Part shown: positions 8,250 through 15,221 of the stretch, piece after piece
Numbering within the stretch: the stretch's first letter is position 1
Layout: every line of letters begins with the position of its first letter
Assembly (NCBI GenBank): GCA_045594705.1
Contig: JAZNZB010000045.1
Coordinates: 1 to 15,524, forward strand
DNA length: 15,524 nucleotides
Direction of reading: 5' to 3'
DNA from: SVQP01 sp045594705
Lineage (GTDB): Bacteria > Bacillota > Clostridia > Oscillospirales > CAG-272
Made by a program: the position numbers and the translations under genes
The notes under the pieces: generated by a model
Seen by the model: the letters and a program-made list of their open reading frames with translations, nothing else
What the model was told of the DNA's origin: nothing
Database searches by the model: none

Positions 8250-8351
8250 GTAGGGGAGGATATTATCCTCCCGCACGAAAACGGTTTTTGATTGTGTGAT
8301 TTCAACGCTTGCTCGCCTGCTCGCGTGCGGGAGGATGATATCCTCCCCTAC
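8250..8351. repeat. Inverted-repeat intergenic element with 28-bp arms
   Basis: Left arm 8250-8277 and right arm 8324-8351 are inverted copies differing at about one base. Each arm is itself a near-palindrome built on GGGAGGAT/ATCCTCCC, and they flank a 46-nt centre. No target duplication is visible. A second weak inverted pair (AATCAAAAC near 8240, GTTTTTGATT at 8284-8293) is nested with the left arm. It resembles a MITE-like or REP-like dispersed element and could also act as a transcript-end hairpin after the DUF1858 gene. Confidence 0.8.
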
Positions 8352-8391
8352 GTGAAGTGCGAGTGTCCACTCGCCCCCATAGTTTTACATC

Positions 8392-9090
8392 ATGAAAAGA
8401 GAAAAGAAATTTGATCAAAGACTGGCAGGCGCGCTCCCGTATCTGCGTCGGGGCAAGGTGCTCTCGGACGTAGGCTCGGATCACGCGCATCTGCCGATAT
8501 ATGCATGCGGGAACGGCATTTGCCCGCGTGCCGTTGCGTCGGATATTAACCGCGGCCCCGTGGAGAACGCCAAGCGCAATATTGCCGCGGCGGGGCTTGG
8601 CGACCGCATCACGGCCGTCTGCACCCCCGGGCTTGACGGCATACAACAGTATGCCCCCGAGGACATTACCATTTTCGGCATGGGCGGTGAGCTGATCGCG
8701 TCCATCATCGAGGCAGCTCCCTGGACGCGCGACGCGCGCATCCGTCTTGTGCTGCAGCCCATGTCGCATGCGGAAATTCTGCGCGCGTACCTCTTAGAAA
8801 ACGGATTTTGTATTCTTGACCAGACCTTGGTCAAGGAAGAGAAGGTGTACCAGATCATTTGCGCCGAATACGACGGCGTGGTGCGCTCCGAGGACGACAT
8901 GGCCTTATGGTTTGGCAGCCATAACATAGAAAGAATGCACCCGCTGCTCGCGGAGCTGCTGGAAAATAAACGCCGTCTTTTGCAAACGAGCGCGGACGGC
9001 AAGCGCATGGGCGGCAAGGACGCGGAGTTTGAGCTTGGTATGCTTGCAAAGATCGACGCGCTGCACGCCCGCATCAAAGAGAAGGAATAA
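8392..9090 (+). CDS. trmK: tRNA (adenine(22)-N1)-methyltransferase TrmK
   Basis: SAM-dependent enzyme of the TrmK/YqfN family, which makes m1A22 in tRNA. The 232-aa protein has the SAM motif I DVGSDHAHLPIY (26-37), then AVASDINRGPVENAKRNI (47-64), FGMGGELIASII (95-106) and LQPMSHAEILRAYLLENGFCILDQTLVKEEKVYQII (121-156), all typical of the family; the C-terminal part is helical. TAG at 8380-8382 in the same frame rules out any start further upstream. Oddly, ATG 8392 has no visible Shine-Dalgarno. A hairpin CGAGT-GTCC-ACTCG (8360-8373) sits 18 nt before it. The Nif3-like gene follows after 9 nt, a pairing common in Bacillota. Confidence 0.95.
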   Translation: MKREKKFDQRLAGALPYLRRGKVLSDVGSDHAHLPIYACGNGICPRAVASDINRGPVENAKRNIAAAGLGDRITAVCTPGLDGIQQYAPEDITIFGMGGELIASIIEAAPWTRDARIRLVLQPMSHAEILRAYLLENGFCILDQTLVKEEKVYQIICAEYDGVVRSEDDMALWFGSHNIERMHPLLAELLENKRRLLQTSADGKRMGGKDAEFELGMLAKIDALHARIKEKE

Positions 9091-9099
9091 GGAGTCAGT

Positions 9100-9855
9100 A
9101 TGACAGTCAGAGAATTTTTTCGCGCAATGAGCGCGGTCGTGCCCCGAGAGCTGGGCTGCGACTGGGATAAGGACGGGCTGAACGTTTGCCCCGAGCCTGA
9201 CAGAGAAGTGAAAAAGGTACTGGTCGCGCTGGACGCCACGGCTGCCGTGGTGGACAAGGCTGTGGCCGAGGGCTATGACGTGGTCTTTTCGCATCATCCC
9301 ATGCTGTGGGATGGGCTGAAGGTTGTAGATGCCGACGATCCTCTGGGTGCAAAGGTAATATCGCTTTGCAAGAGCGGTGTGGCGGCCATCTCGTTCCATA
9401 CCAGAATCGACGCAGCAAAGGGTGGCGTCAACGATATTTTAGCAAGCCTTGTCGGGCTTGAGAACGTAGAGGTCACGGGAGAAGAGTGCATTATGCGCGT
9501 GGGCGATCTGCCTGCTCCTGTGTCGGCTGCAGAGTTTGCGGCCAAGGTTAAGGACGCGCTTGGATGCCCCGCCGTGCTGTACTCGGATGCGGGCAAGGTC
9601 GTGTCGCGTGTGGCCGTGGTCGGCGGCAGCGGCAAGGATGAGATCGGCGTAGCCTTGGCAGCAGGCGCGGATACCTTCCTGACGGGTGAGCTGAAGTATT
9701 CGCAGCTTTCTGAGCCCGCAAGACTGAATTTGCTGGTTGCAGGCCATTTTTACACCGAACAACCCATTTGCGCGCGTCTTTGCGCGCTGATTGCCGAGGT
9801 TGCGCCCGAGGTGCAGACCGACGTGGTCAAAAGCTGCCGTGTGACTGTTGTATAA
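9100..9855 (+). CDS. Nif3-like dinuclear metal center protein (DUF34/NIF3)
   Basis: A 251-aa member of the NIF3/YqfO family, which forms hexameric rings with a two-metal centre. Putative metal ligands are in SHHPMLW (64-70, His65/His66), FHTRIDAAKGGVND (99-112, His100 and Asp104) and AGHFYTEQ (214-221, His216 and Glu220). TGELKY (195-200) is also a family motif. Near the N-terminus WDKDGLNVC replaces the commoner WDNVGLLVG. This is the short form without the YqfO/PII-like insert. The molecular role of the family is debated (GTP cyclohydrolase-like fold). It starts 9 nt after trmK with AAGGAG. Confidence 0.93.
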   Translation: MTVREFFRAMSAVVPRELGCDWDKDGLNVCPEPDREVKKVLVALDATAAVVDKAVAEGYDVVFSHHPMLWDGLKVVDADDPLGAKVISLCKSGVAAISFHTRIDAAKGGVNDILASLVGLENVEVTGEECIMRVGDLPAPVSAAEFAAKVKDALGCPAVLYSDAGKVVSRVAVVGGSGKDEIGVALAAGADTFLTGELKYSQLSEPARLNLLVAGHFYTEQPICARLCALIAEVAPEVQTDVVKSCRVTVV

Positions 9856-9867
9856 AAGGAGAGGAAT

Positions 9868-10554
9868 ATGACATACGTAGTATCTGATTTACATGGAAAT
9901 TATGAAAAATTCAAGGCCATGATCGAAAAGATCGGCCTCAAAGACACCGACATTCTGTACGTGCTTGGCGACATTGTGGACTATGGCGAGCAGTCGATGG
10001 AATTGATCGGGGATCTGAGCGTGCGCTATAACGTATATGCCATCGCAGGCGAGCACGACTATCTGGCCGTGCGCATGCTGGCGGGCTTTGAAAAAATGCT
10101 GTCGGGCGAGCAGACCCCCGATGCCGACTTCATTGCAGACATGCAGAAATGGGTGGCAAACGGCGGCCAGGCGACGTTGGATGCATTCCGTGAGCTGGAT
10201 AGCGAGATGCGCGAGGGCGTGATCGATTATCTGTCCGACATGGCACTTTACGAGCAGGTGCGCGTGGACGGCGAGGATTATCTGTTGGTGCACGCGGGCA
10301 TTGCGGATTTTGATCCCGATATGGATCTTGAGGATCTGGAGCCCGAGGCGTTCATGTCCGAGCCGCTGGATCTTACCAAGCGCCTTTACAAGAATAAGAC
10401 CGTGATCGTCGGCCACCTGCCCACCACCGAGGAAAACGGCGGCAACGGCAGAATCTGGTTTGGCAACGGCGGCGTCAATATCAATTGCGGCGTCAAGGAC
10501 GGCGGCTATCTGGGCTGTCTGAGACTTGACGACATGAAGGAATTTTACGTCTGA
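9868..10554 (+). CDS. Calcineurin-like metallophosphoesterase (PPP-type)
   Basis: A 228-aa protein with the metallophosphoesterase motif series: SDLHGN (6-11), GDIVDYG (34-40), GEHDY (61-65), VHAG (141-144) and VGHLPT (181-186). The order and spacing resemble PPP phosphatases and bacterial relatives such as PrpA/ApaH. Two positions differ from the usual PPP signature: Tyr replaces Arg in GDxVDRG, and Glu replaces Asn in GNHD. The substrate cannot be read from sequence (phosphoprotein or dinucleotide are both possible). Ribosome site AAAGGAG. It is 12 nt after the Nif3-like gene and overlaps rlmD at TGATG, implying coupled translation. Confidence 0.9.
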   Translation: MTYVVSDLHGNYEKFKAMIEKIGLKDTDILYVLGDIVDYGEQSMELIGDLSVRYNVYAIAGEHDYLAVRMLAGFEKMLSGEQTPDADFIADMQKWVANGGQATLDAFRELDSEMREGVIDYLSDMALYEQVRVDGEDYLLVHAGIADFDPDMDLEDLEPEAFMSEPLDLTKRLYKNKTVIVGHLPTTEENGGNGRIWFGNGGVNINCGVKDGGYLGCLRLDDMKEFYV

Positions 10555-11933
10555 TGGACAAAAATGAGAGAGTTTTGCTCCCCAAGGGGAGTGAATATAC
10601 GGTAGAGATCACCGACGTCAACAACCTTGGCAGCGGTGTCGGGCACATCGAGGGTAAGACCGTCTTTGTGCGCGGCGCAGTCACGGGAGATGCGGTCAGG
10701 ATCTCAATCATCAAGGATACCGCTACCTATGCCGTGGGCAGAGTGCTGCGCATTGAAAAGGCCTCGGACGTGCGAGACACCGAGGTCTTTTGCCGCGCGC
10801 CCGACGCATGCGGCGGCTGCGTGCATCGCTACGTGACCTATGCGCACGAGCTGGAGTGCAAGCGCGCTTACGTGCAAAACGCCTTTCGCAAGGTGGGCTT
10901 GCCCGACGTGGTCGTCGCGCCCGTGCGCACGACCGGTGTGACGCGCGGCTATCGCAATAAGGGGCAGTACCCGGTCAAGCAGGGAAAGAGCGGCATGGAG
11001 GCAGGCTTTTTTGCGTCCAAAACGCACAATTTAGTCAAGGCGGATAAGTGTGCGCTGCAGCCCGAAATATTTGGCGAGATCGTGGCGTTTGTCTGCGCCT
11101 TTTGCGACGCACACGGCATCAAGGCATACGACGAGGTCAGCGGCAAGGGACTTTTGCGCCATATTTATCTGCGGCAGAGCAAGAACTCGGAGCAGGTCAT
11201 GCTGTGCCTTGTGCTCAACGGTCGTGGCATGCCCGCAGAGAGAGCATTGGTTGCCGAGGTGACTGCAAGGTTTGCGCAAGTCTCGGGCATCGTGCTCAAT
11301 TTTAATGAGAAGAATACCAACGTGGTGCTGGGCAAGGAATACCGCACGCTTTGGGGAAACGAATATATTGTGGACGAGCTGTGCGGCCTTACCTTCCGCA
11401 TAGCCCCCGCCGCATTCTATCAGGTCAACCGCGAGGGAGCGGAGCTTTTATACGGCCTTGCGCGTGAGCGCGCGGGCTTGACGGGCAGCGAGACCTTGAT
11501 CGACCTGTATTGCGGCACGGGCACCATTGGCCTTAGTATGGCCAAGGATTCGCAGGAGCTTGTGGGCATTGAAATCGTGCCCGAGGCGGTCGAGTGCGCA
11601 CGTGAAAACGCCGCACGAAACGGCATCGGGAACGCGACCTTTATCTGCAACGACGCGGGCGACGCGCAGGTGATTTTGTCCGCCTGCGGCGGCAAACGCC
11701 CCGACGTGGCCGTCATCGACCCGCCAAGAAAGGGCAGCACCGAGGCGCTTGTCAAATGTTTTGCAGAGCTGGGAATCCCGCGCGTGGTTTACGTGTCCTG
11801 CGATCCCGATACGTTAGCCCGTGACTGCAAATGGTTTAGAGAAAACGGTTACGAAATTGGGGAAGTCACTCCTGTCGATATGTTTCCGAGAACGGGGCAC
11901 GTGGAGAGTGTCGTTTGTCTGACAAGAAAATAA
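10554..11933 (+). CDS. rlmD: 23S rRNA (uracil-5-)-methyltransferase, RumA/RlmD family
   Basis: A 459-aa SAM-dependent enzyme that methylates C5 of uridine in 23S rRNA. A TRAM domain spans about 9-72. Cluster cysteines are Cys80, Cys86, Cys89 (CRAPDACGGC) and probably Cys166. SAM motif LIDLYCGTGTIGLSMA spans 315-330, and IDPPRKG spans 388-394. The catalytic Cys416 lies in YVSCDPDTLARD (413-424), and the C-terminus is MFPRTGHVESVVCLTRK. Gram-positive members can modify U747 and/or U1939 (RlmC/RlmD/RlmCD), so the exact target is open. Its start overlaps the preceding stop (TGATG). Its last codons recur at 12801 and 15222, marking it as the probable target of the integrated modules downstream. 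Confidence 0.95.
   Translation: MDKNERVLLPKGSEYTVEITDVNNLGSGVGHIEGKTVFVRGAVTGDAVRISIIKDTATYAVGRVLRIEKASDVRDTEVFCRAPDACGGCVHRYVTYAHELECKRAYVQNAFRKVGLPDVVVAPVRTTGVTRGYRNKGQYPVKQGKSGMEAGFFASKTHNLVKADKCALQPEIFGEIVAFVCAFCDAHGIKAYDEVSGKGLLRHIYLRQSKNSEQVMLCLVLNGRGMPAERALVAEVTARFAQVSGIVLNFNEKNTNVVLGKEYRTLWGNEYIVDELCGLTFRIAPAAFYQVNREGAELLYGLARERAGLTGSETLIDLYCGTGTIGLSMAKDSQELVGIEIVPEAVECARENAARNGIGNATFICNDAGDAQVILSACGGKRPDVAVIDPPRKGSTEALVKCFAELGIPRVVYVSCDPDTLARDCKWFRENGYEIGEVTPVDMFPRTGHVESVVCLTRK
11898..11928 (+). repeat. Putative attachment core, copy A (inside the rlmD 3' end)
   Basis: 31-nt segment encoding HVESVVCLTR at the end of rlmD, repeated at 12801-12831 (3 differences) and 15222-15252 (4 differences). 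The A/B match continues through AAATrAGC to 11935. All differences among the copies keep the encoded residues unchanged. Confidence 0.8.
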
Positions 11934-12029
11934 GCGATTTTGACCCTAAAATGGCACTTTTTTCGGCATTTTAAGAGATTTTAAGCAAAAAGATGTGTTT
12001 GAAATCAAAACACCTCGAAATCACATAGA

Positions 12030-12095
12030 GACAAATGATGATTTTGAGCAAGACTCAAAACTTCAATTTACATCTGTTTGGTATAACGTATCGAA
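12030..12095 (+). promoter_or_regulatory. Conserved module leader, copy 1
   Basis: 66 nt aligning without gaps to 12945-13010 (54/66 identical by hand). It contains the hairpin TTTTGAG-CAAGA-CTCAAAA (12042-12060), TTTACA (12067-12072) and TATAAC (12082-12087). AAAGGAG follows at 12094-12100. TATAAC may be a -10 element but no -35 lies at the right distance. Upstream, 11929-12029 is AT-rich with a hairpin GTGTTT/AAACAC (11995-12013) that is not kept in copy 2. Confidence 0.6.
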
Positions 12096-12106
12096 AGGAG
12101 ATTGAA

Positions 12107-12739
12107 ATGAATTTAATAGAAAAATACATACTTGAGTATTCTGATGGCTTCAATTTCCTTTTTTCAGATCACCTATCGAAACGTATTTTTGATGTCGAAA
12201 TAGAGGTTGATATATTCGAATACAGCACTCAATATAGCCATAGGGAAAAAGCGCATGTCGTATTGAAAAAAGGCAATTTGACATACGAATGCGATTTTTG
12301 TGACCAACACGACTATGAAAACGATTTCTACCCGATCATCTTGAACGGTCAGCGCTTTATTTGCTTTAGAAAAACACTATACGGATTTACATTGATCAAT
12401 GTAGACACGCTGTCTGTTGAATACGAATATTTTCCCGAACCTGTGATTCACGGAGAAGAATCATTCATTATCACAGAAGTGAAGCAGCTCGAGCATTTCT
12501 TGATTTTCGAGGGCTGCTATTGGGCATGCCCCTATGAATGCTTTGCCTTTGATTATGACCAAAAATTGTTCTTGAATATATCGAAAAATTACGACTTATA
12601 TTCTTTAGATAAAACAGAATTGCAAGGCAATAACCTTGTATTATATGGTACGGATGAAAATAATTTCGAAAAACAAATTATTGTTTCAAAGCAAGATTTA
12701 TTTATCGGCATAACCGAGTACGGAAAAACAGATTTTTGA
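12107..12739 (+). CDS. Unknown protein, cargo of module 1
   Basis: A 210-aa acidic, aromatic-rich protein that I do not recognise. There is no signal peptide, membrane segment or catalytic motif. It is mostly beta-strand in appearance, with repeated Tyr/Phe and pieces such as VEIEVDIFEY, TYECDFCDQHDY and IFEGCYWACPYECFAFDY, which could be a repeat-built beta protein. The CDFC and CYWACPYEC cysteines might bind metal or simply be structural. ATG 12107 has AAAGGAG with 6-nt spacing. An ATG 24 codons upstream (12035) falls inside the conserved leader and has no ribosome site, so it is rejected. Base composition is strikingly AT-rich relative to rlmD, indicating transfer. An accessory or immunity-type role is possible but unsupported. 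Confidence 0.75.
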   Translation: MNLIEKYILEYSDGFNFLFSDHLSKRIFDVEIEVDIFEYSTQYSHREKAHVVLKKGNLTYECDFCDQHDYENDFYPIILNGQRFICFRKTLYGFTLINVDTLSVEYEYFPEPVIHGEESFIITEVKQLEHFLIFEGCYWACPYECFAFDYDQKLFLNISKNYDLYSLDKTELQGNNLVLYGTDENNFEKQIIVSKQDLFIGITEYGKTDF

Positions 12740-12753
12740 GACTTTAAGGTATT

Positions 12754-12800
12754 ACAACCCCCATTTTTCGACCATTTTGAGACCTTTTGGAGTCTTGACC
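12754..12800 (+). repeat. Conserved module right end, copy 1
   Basis: 47 nt matching 15175-15221 at 43/47 without gaps, immediately before core B. It contains two 11-nt near-direct repeats, ATTTTTCGACC and ATTTTGAGACC (12763-12784), then TTTTGGAGTC. These might be recombinase arm-type sites; that is inference. Confidence 0.75.
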
Positions 12801-12831
12801 CACGTTGAGAGTGTTGTTTGTCTGACGAGAA
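12801..12831 (+). repeat. Putative attachment core, copy B
   Basis: Second copy of the rlmD 3'-terminal 31-mer, encoding HVESVVCLTR then Lys-TGA, with no rlmD body before it. The resemblance to rlmD begins at the CAC codon; upstream bases match the module right end instead. It forms the junction between modules 1 and 2. Confidence 0.8.
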
Positions 12832-12944
12832 AATGAGCCAAAATCGCCTTGAAATGGGCAAAATCAAGCTGTTTTAAGTGATTTTGAGATAAAAATTCAA
12901 AAAATTAGTGTTCAAAATTAAAAGATGCCCCAATTTTGAGTTGG

Positions 12945-13010
12945 GACAAATGTGAGTTTTGAGCAAAGCTCAAAAGTGCATTTTACAGCTGTTTAGTATA
13001 ACATATCGAA
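12945..13010 (+). promoter_or_regulatory. Conserved module leader, copy 2
   Basis: Counterpart of 12030-12095. Hairpin TTTTGAGC-AAA-GCTCAAAA lies at 12957-12975, where the stem could extend to 8 bp. TTTACA and TATAAC (12997-13002) keep the same spacing, and AAAGGAG follows at 13015-13021. Just upstream is an extra hairpin CCCAA-loop-TTGGG (12929-12945). The remainder of 12740-12944 is the right end, core B and AT-rich sequence. Confidence 0.6.
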
Positions 13011-13026
13011 GAAGAAAGGAGTTACT

Positions 13027-14415
13027 GTGTACGATATTCAAAGCAGATGGAAGCTTGAAGGCAATGTTTTGAGATATTATGGCTTGAGAAATCAGTCTGA
13101 TATGTTCAAAAACACCGTTAAGCTTACCAAAAAGCAAAAAACGATTATTGAAAAGCTGCCCTGCGAATTGACAAATAGCGAGATTACTGCCTTGAAAAAA
13201 CTCGTAGGTGCGCAGATCGTGCAATGCGAAAGCAAAAGAGTAATTCCTTCGAACTTAGATGATGCAACGTTTTGCACAACGTGTATAGCAAATGATTTTA
13301 TGATTCCCGGTATTGAATTTGATGCAGGGGGTAAATGCCCTATTTGTCAATCCGTAGAAAAGACAAAAAATTTGAAAAGCATCGTTCCGATTATGAATAC
13401 ATTCCCGAGGTCAAAGAAGTCGCGTTTTGACGTTGCCGTGTTTTACACAGGTGGTAAGGACTCTACCTACTTACTGTACTATTTGTCCAAGGTCTTAAAG
13501 ATTCGTGTGTTAGCGCTTACTTGGGAAATTCCCTATATGTCCGAATGTGCGAAAAAGAGCATTGAAAATGCCAAACAATTGCTTGATTCGGTTGAATTTA
13601 TCAGCCGAAAAATTTCAAATGACGATTTAAGGAAAATATATAAAAAACTGTACTCTTTGAGCGAAAATACCTGTGCCTGTCCCTCTCTTGCGTATGTGTT
13701 GTTTTATCCCGAGCTTGTTGCAAACAAAGTACCATATTTCGTTGCGGGAAACGAGCCCGCACAGTTGCTCGGCTTATATTTCAATCATATGGCACCTCAA
13801 ATTGCTTACACGTTTCCGAAAAACAAATTCCTGAATTTCTTTTTGAACATCGGTAGAATTTTAACGTTTCACCCACCTTTGAAAAAAGGGCAATTCCATA
13901 CCCTTACCACAATGAAACAGCTCGCATACGGTGATAGTAAGATTAAGAATTTGGCAGGATATTCCAACCAACTCGTCTATAACATCTGCGAAGCCATCAA
14001 GGAAGTTCCAAATATCCAGAGTCCGTTAAAAAGAGCGATCCGTTCGTCCTCTTGGTCGGGCAATATTCCCGCATTTGTGCAAGTGGATTTTGATGAAATA
14101 TGCGGGGGCGTTTATGAGTGGAGAAAAATAAAGGATACCATCATTCGTGAGTGCGGTTGGGTTGCTCCCGAACAAACCGAAAAGGGATTACATACAAGCT
14201 GCAAAATTGAAAAATGCAAGGAGCATTCGCAATTTGCAAGATTTTATCATATGAGAAGTACGATGATCCCATTCAGCGCACTTGAAATCGCAATTGCGAG
14301 CCGAAGCAACAATTTGTCGAGAGAGGACGCATTGGCGGAGTTAAAAGCCTCGCTTGGCTTTTCTCTTGATGAAATAACCGAGTGCGCAATCATGCGGGAG
14401 TATTTTGAATCATGA
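13027..14415 (+). CDS. PP-loop ATPase, N-acetyl sugar amidotransferase-like
   Basis: A 462-aa protein. Four cysteines in a zinc-ribbon-like arrangement (Cys83, Cys86, Cys104, Cys107, around FCTTCIANDFMIPGIEF and GGKCPICQ) precede an adenylation PP-loop FYTGGKDSTYLLYYL (139-153). This order matches WbpG/PseA-like LPS N-acetyl sugar amidotransferases. Further cysteines at 216/218 (CACPS) and 392/397 (SCKIEKC), and GNEPAQ (241-246), recall tRNA-thiolation or other sulfur-transfer PP-loop enzymes. It probably adenylates a substrate for amidation or thiolation; the substrate is unknown. The GTG start at 13027 has AAAGGAG with 5-nt spacing. Overlap with the EFR1 gene (ATGA) implies that electrons are needed by the same pathway. 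AT-rich, cargo of module 2. Confidence 0.78.
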   Translation: MYDIQSRWKLEGNVLRYYGLRNQSDMFKNTVKLTKKQKTIIEKLPCELTNSEITALKKLVGAQIVQCESKRVIPSNLDDATFCTTCIANDFMIPGIEFDAGGKCPICQSVEKTKNLKSIVPIMNTFPRSKKSRFDVAVFYTGGKDSTYLLYYLSKVLKIRVLALTWEIPYMSECAKKSIENAKQLLDSVEFISRKISNDDLRKIYKKLYSLSENTCACPSLAYVLFYPELVANKVPYFVAGNEPAQLLGLYFNHMAPQIAYTFPKNKFLNFFLNIGRILTFHPPLKKGQFHTLTTMKQLAYGDSKIKNLAGYSNQLVYNICEAIKEVPNIQSPLKRAIRSSSWSGNIPAFVQVDFDEICGGVYEWRKIKDTIIRECGWVAPEQTEKGLHTSCKIEKCKEHSQFARFYHMRSTMIPFSALEIAIASRSNNLSREDALAELKASLGFSLDEITECAIMREYFES

Positions 14416-15095
14416 ACGCAGTAGTTTTTTATTCAAATACAGGTCAGAGCAAGGCAATCGCGGCGTACTTTGCAAATCAATTAGGGTATCCGCTTGCGGA
14501 TATGGAAACAACATGTGCGGAGCATTATCGAAATCTTGTTCTTGTGTTTCCGGTACACTGCCAAAACATTCCCGATATTGTAAAGAGTTTTTTGAAGAAC
14601 ATATCGGTTGAAAATCTAACGGTTGTCGCTACCTACGGAAAAATGTGCTGTGGCAACGTTCTGTATGAAATTCAAAAAAACTATCAAAAGAATATTGTCG
14701 CGGGAGCGTATATTCCTACGAAACACTCCTACATAGACAATGACGATGCTTTCTGTGACCTTGATGAACTAAAGCCCATCGTTGAAAAAGTCAAAGAGCC
14801 TTCGTATATACAACTCCCCAGACATTATAAAAATCCTTTAGCTGATATTTTCCCCAAACTAAGAAGCAGGATTGGGCTTGCGATACAGAAAAGTGAAAAT
14901 TGCAATGGCTGTAATCTTTGCGCCGAGCGTTGCTCCTTTGGAGCGATAGAATCGGGCACAACAAACCGCAAGTGTATTAGATGCCTGAAGTGTGTTGAAT
15001 CCTGTCCACGTCAAGCCTTGAAGATCAAGTTGGGCATGCCGTTAAAGCTATATTTGCGCAAGAAAAAATCAAATAGAATTATCATTTATGTTTGA
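14412..15095 (+). CDS. EFR1-type flavodoxin/ferredoxin fusion protein
   Basis: A 227-aa redox carrier. The N-terminal flavodoxin-like domain has the FMN-phosphate loop YSNTGQSKAIA (7-17), VFPVH (45-49) and ATYGKMCCGN (73-82). The C-terminal domain is a 2[4Fe-4S] ferredoxin: Cys164/167/170/174 (CNGCNLCAERC) and Cys188/191/194/198 (CIRCLKCVESC). The basic tail ends KKKSNRIIIYV. This domain pair is the EFR1 ferrodoxin architecture, common in anaerobic Clostridia, moving electrons between flavin and iron-sulfur centres. ATG 14412 overlaps the PP-loop gene stop (ATGA), with GGGAG 11 nt upstream, so translation is probably coupled. Likely supplies electrons to the PP-loop enzyme's pathway (inference). 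Confidence 0.9.
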   Translation: MNAVVFYSNTGQSKAIAAYFANQLGYPLADMETTCAEHYRNLVLVFPVHCQNIPDIVKSFLKNISVENLTVVATYGKMCCGNVLYEIQKNYQKNIVAGAYIPTKHSYIDNDDAFCDLDELKPIVEKVKEPSYIQLPRHYKNPLADIFPKLRSRIGLAIQKSENCNGCNLCAERCSFGAIESGTTNRKCIRCLKCVESCPRQALKIKLGMPLKLYLRKKKSNRIIIYV

Positions 15096-15174
15096 ATGAT
15101 ATATTTCCGAAAACTGCTAAAAACTCAGGGACAAATGTTACTTTCGACCTATGGCTTGAGGACTTTTTGCTTTC

Positions 15175-15221
15175 ACAACCCCTATTTTTCGACCGGTTTG
15201 AGAGCTTTTGGAGTCTTGACC
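15175..15221 (+). repeat. Conserved module right end, copy 2
   Basis: 43/47 identical to 12754-12800 and directly before core C. The 79 nt between the EFR1 stop and this repeat hold no gene; they share an 11-mer (GGGACAAATGT at 15128) with the module 2 leader (12943), possibly a remnant or chance. Confidence 0.75.

Larger units (their letters stand above)
11898..12800 (+). mobile_element. Putative integrated module 1 (one cargo gene, no integrase)
   Basis: About 0.9 kb between cores A and B. After core A comes an AT-rich leader resembling the one after core B. Then comes one 210-aa gene, then a 47-bp right end (12754-12800) resembling the one before core C. Shared left end, shared right end and duplicated target fit an element that inserts in the rlmD 3' end and restores it. 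No recombinase is encoded, so it would have to move in trans or be a remnant. An alternative is segmental duplication with cargo replacement by homologous recombination. Confidence 0.5.
12801..15221 (+). mobile_element. Putative integrated module 2 (PP-loop ATPase and EFR1 cargo, no integrase)
   Basis: About 2.4 kb between cores B and C. It has the same layout as module 1: core, AT-rich leader with the TTTTGAG/CTCAAAA hairpin and TATAAC, cargo, then the 47-bp right end. The cargo is a two-gene operon. The shared 5' and 3' ends around unrelated cargo are the main argument that these are two members of one element family in tandem. Confidence 0.5.

Noticed and set aside
11941..11980. Possible terminator after rlmD (AAAATG...CATTTT)
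   Set aside because: A six-pair A/T-rich stem with a large loop and no proper U-tract; too weak to call.
12035..12106. 24-codon upstream extension of the module 1 cargo gene
   Set aside because: It falls within the leader shared with module 2, where it is not part of the cargo gene, and AAAGGAG points to ATG 12107.
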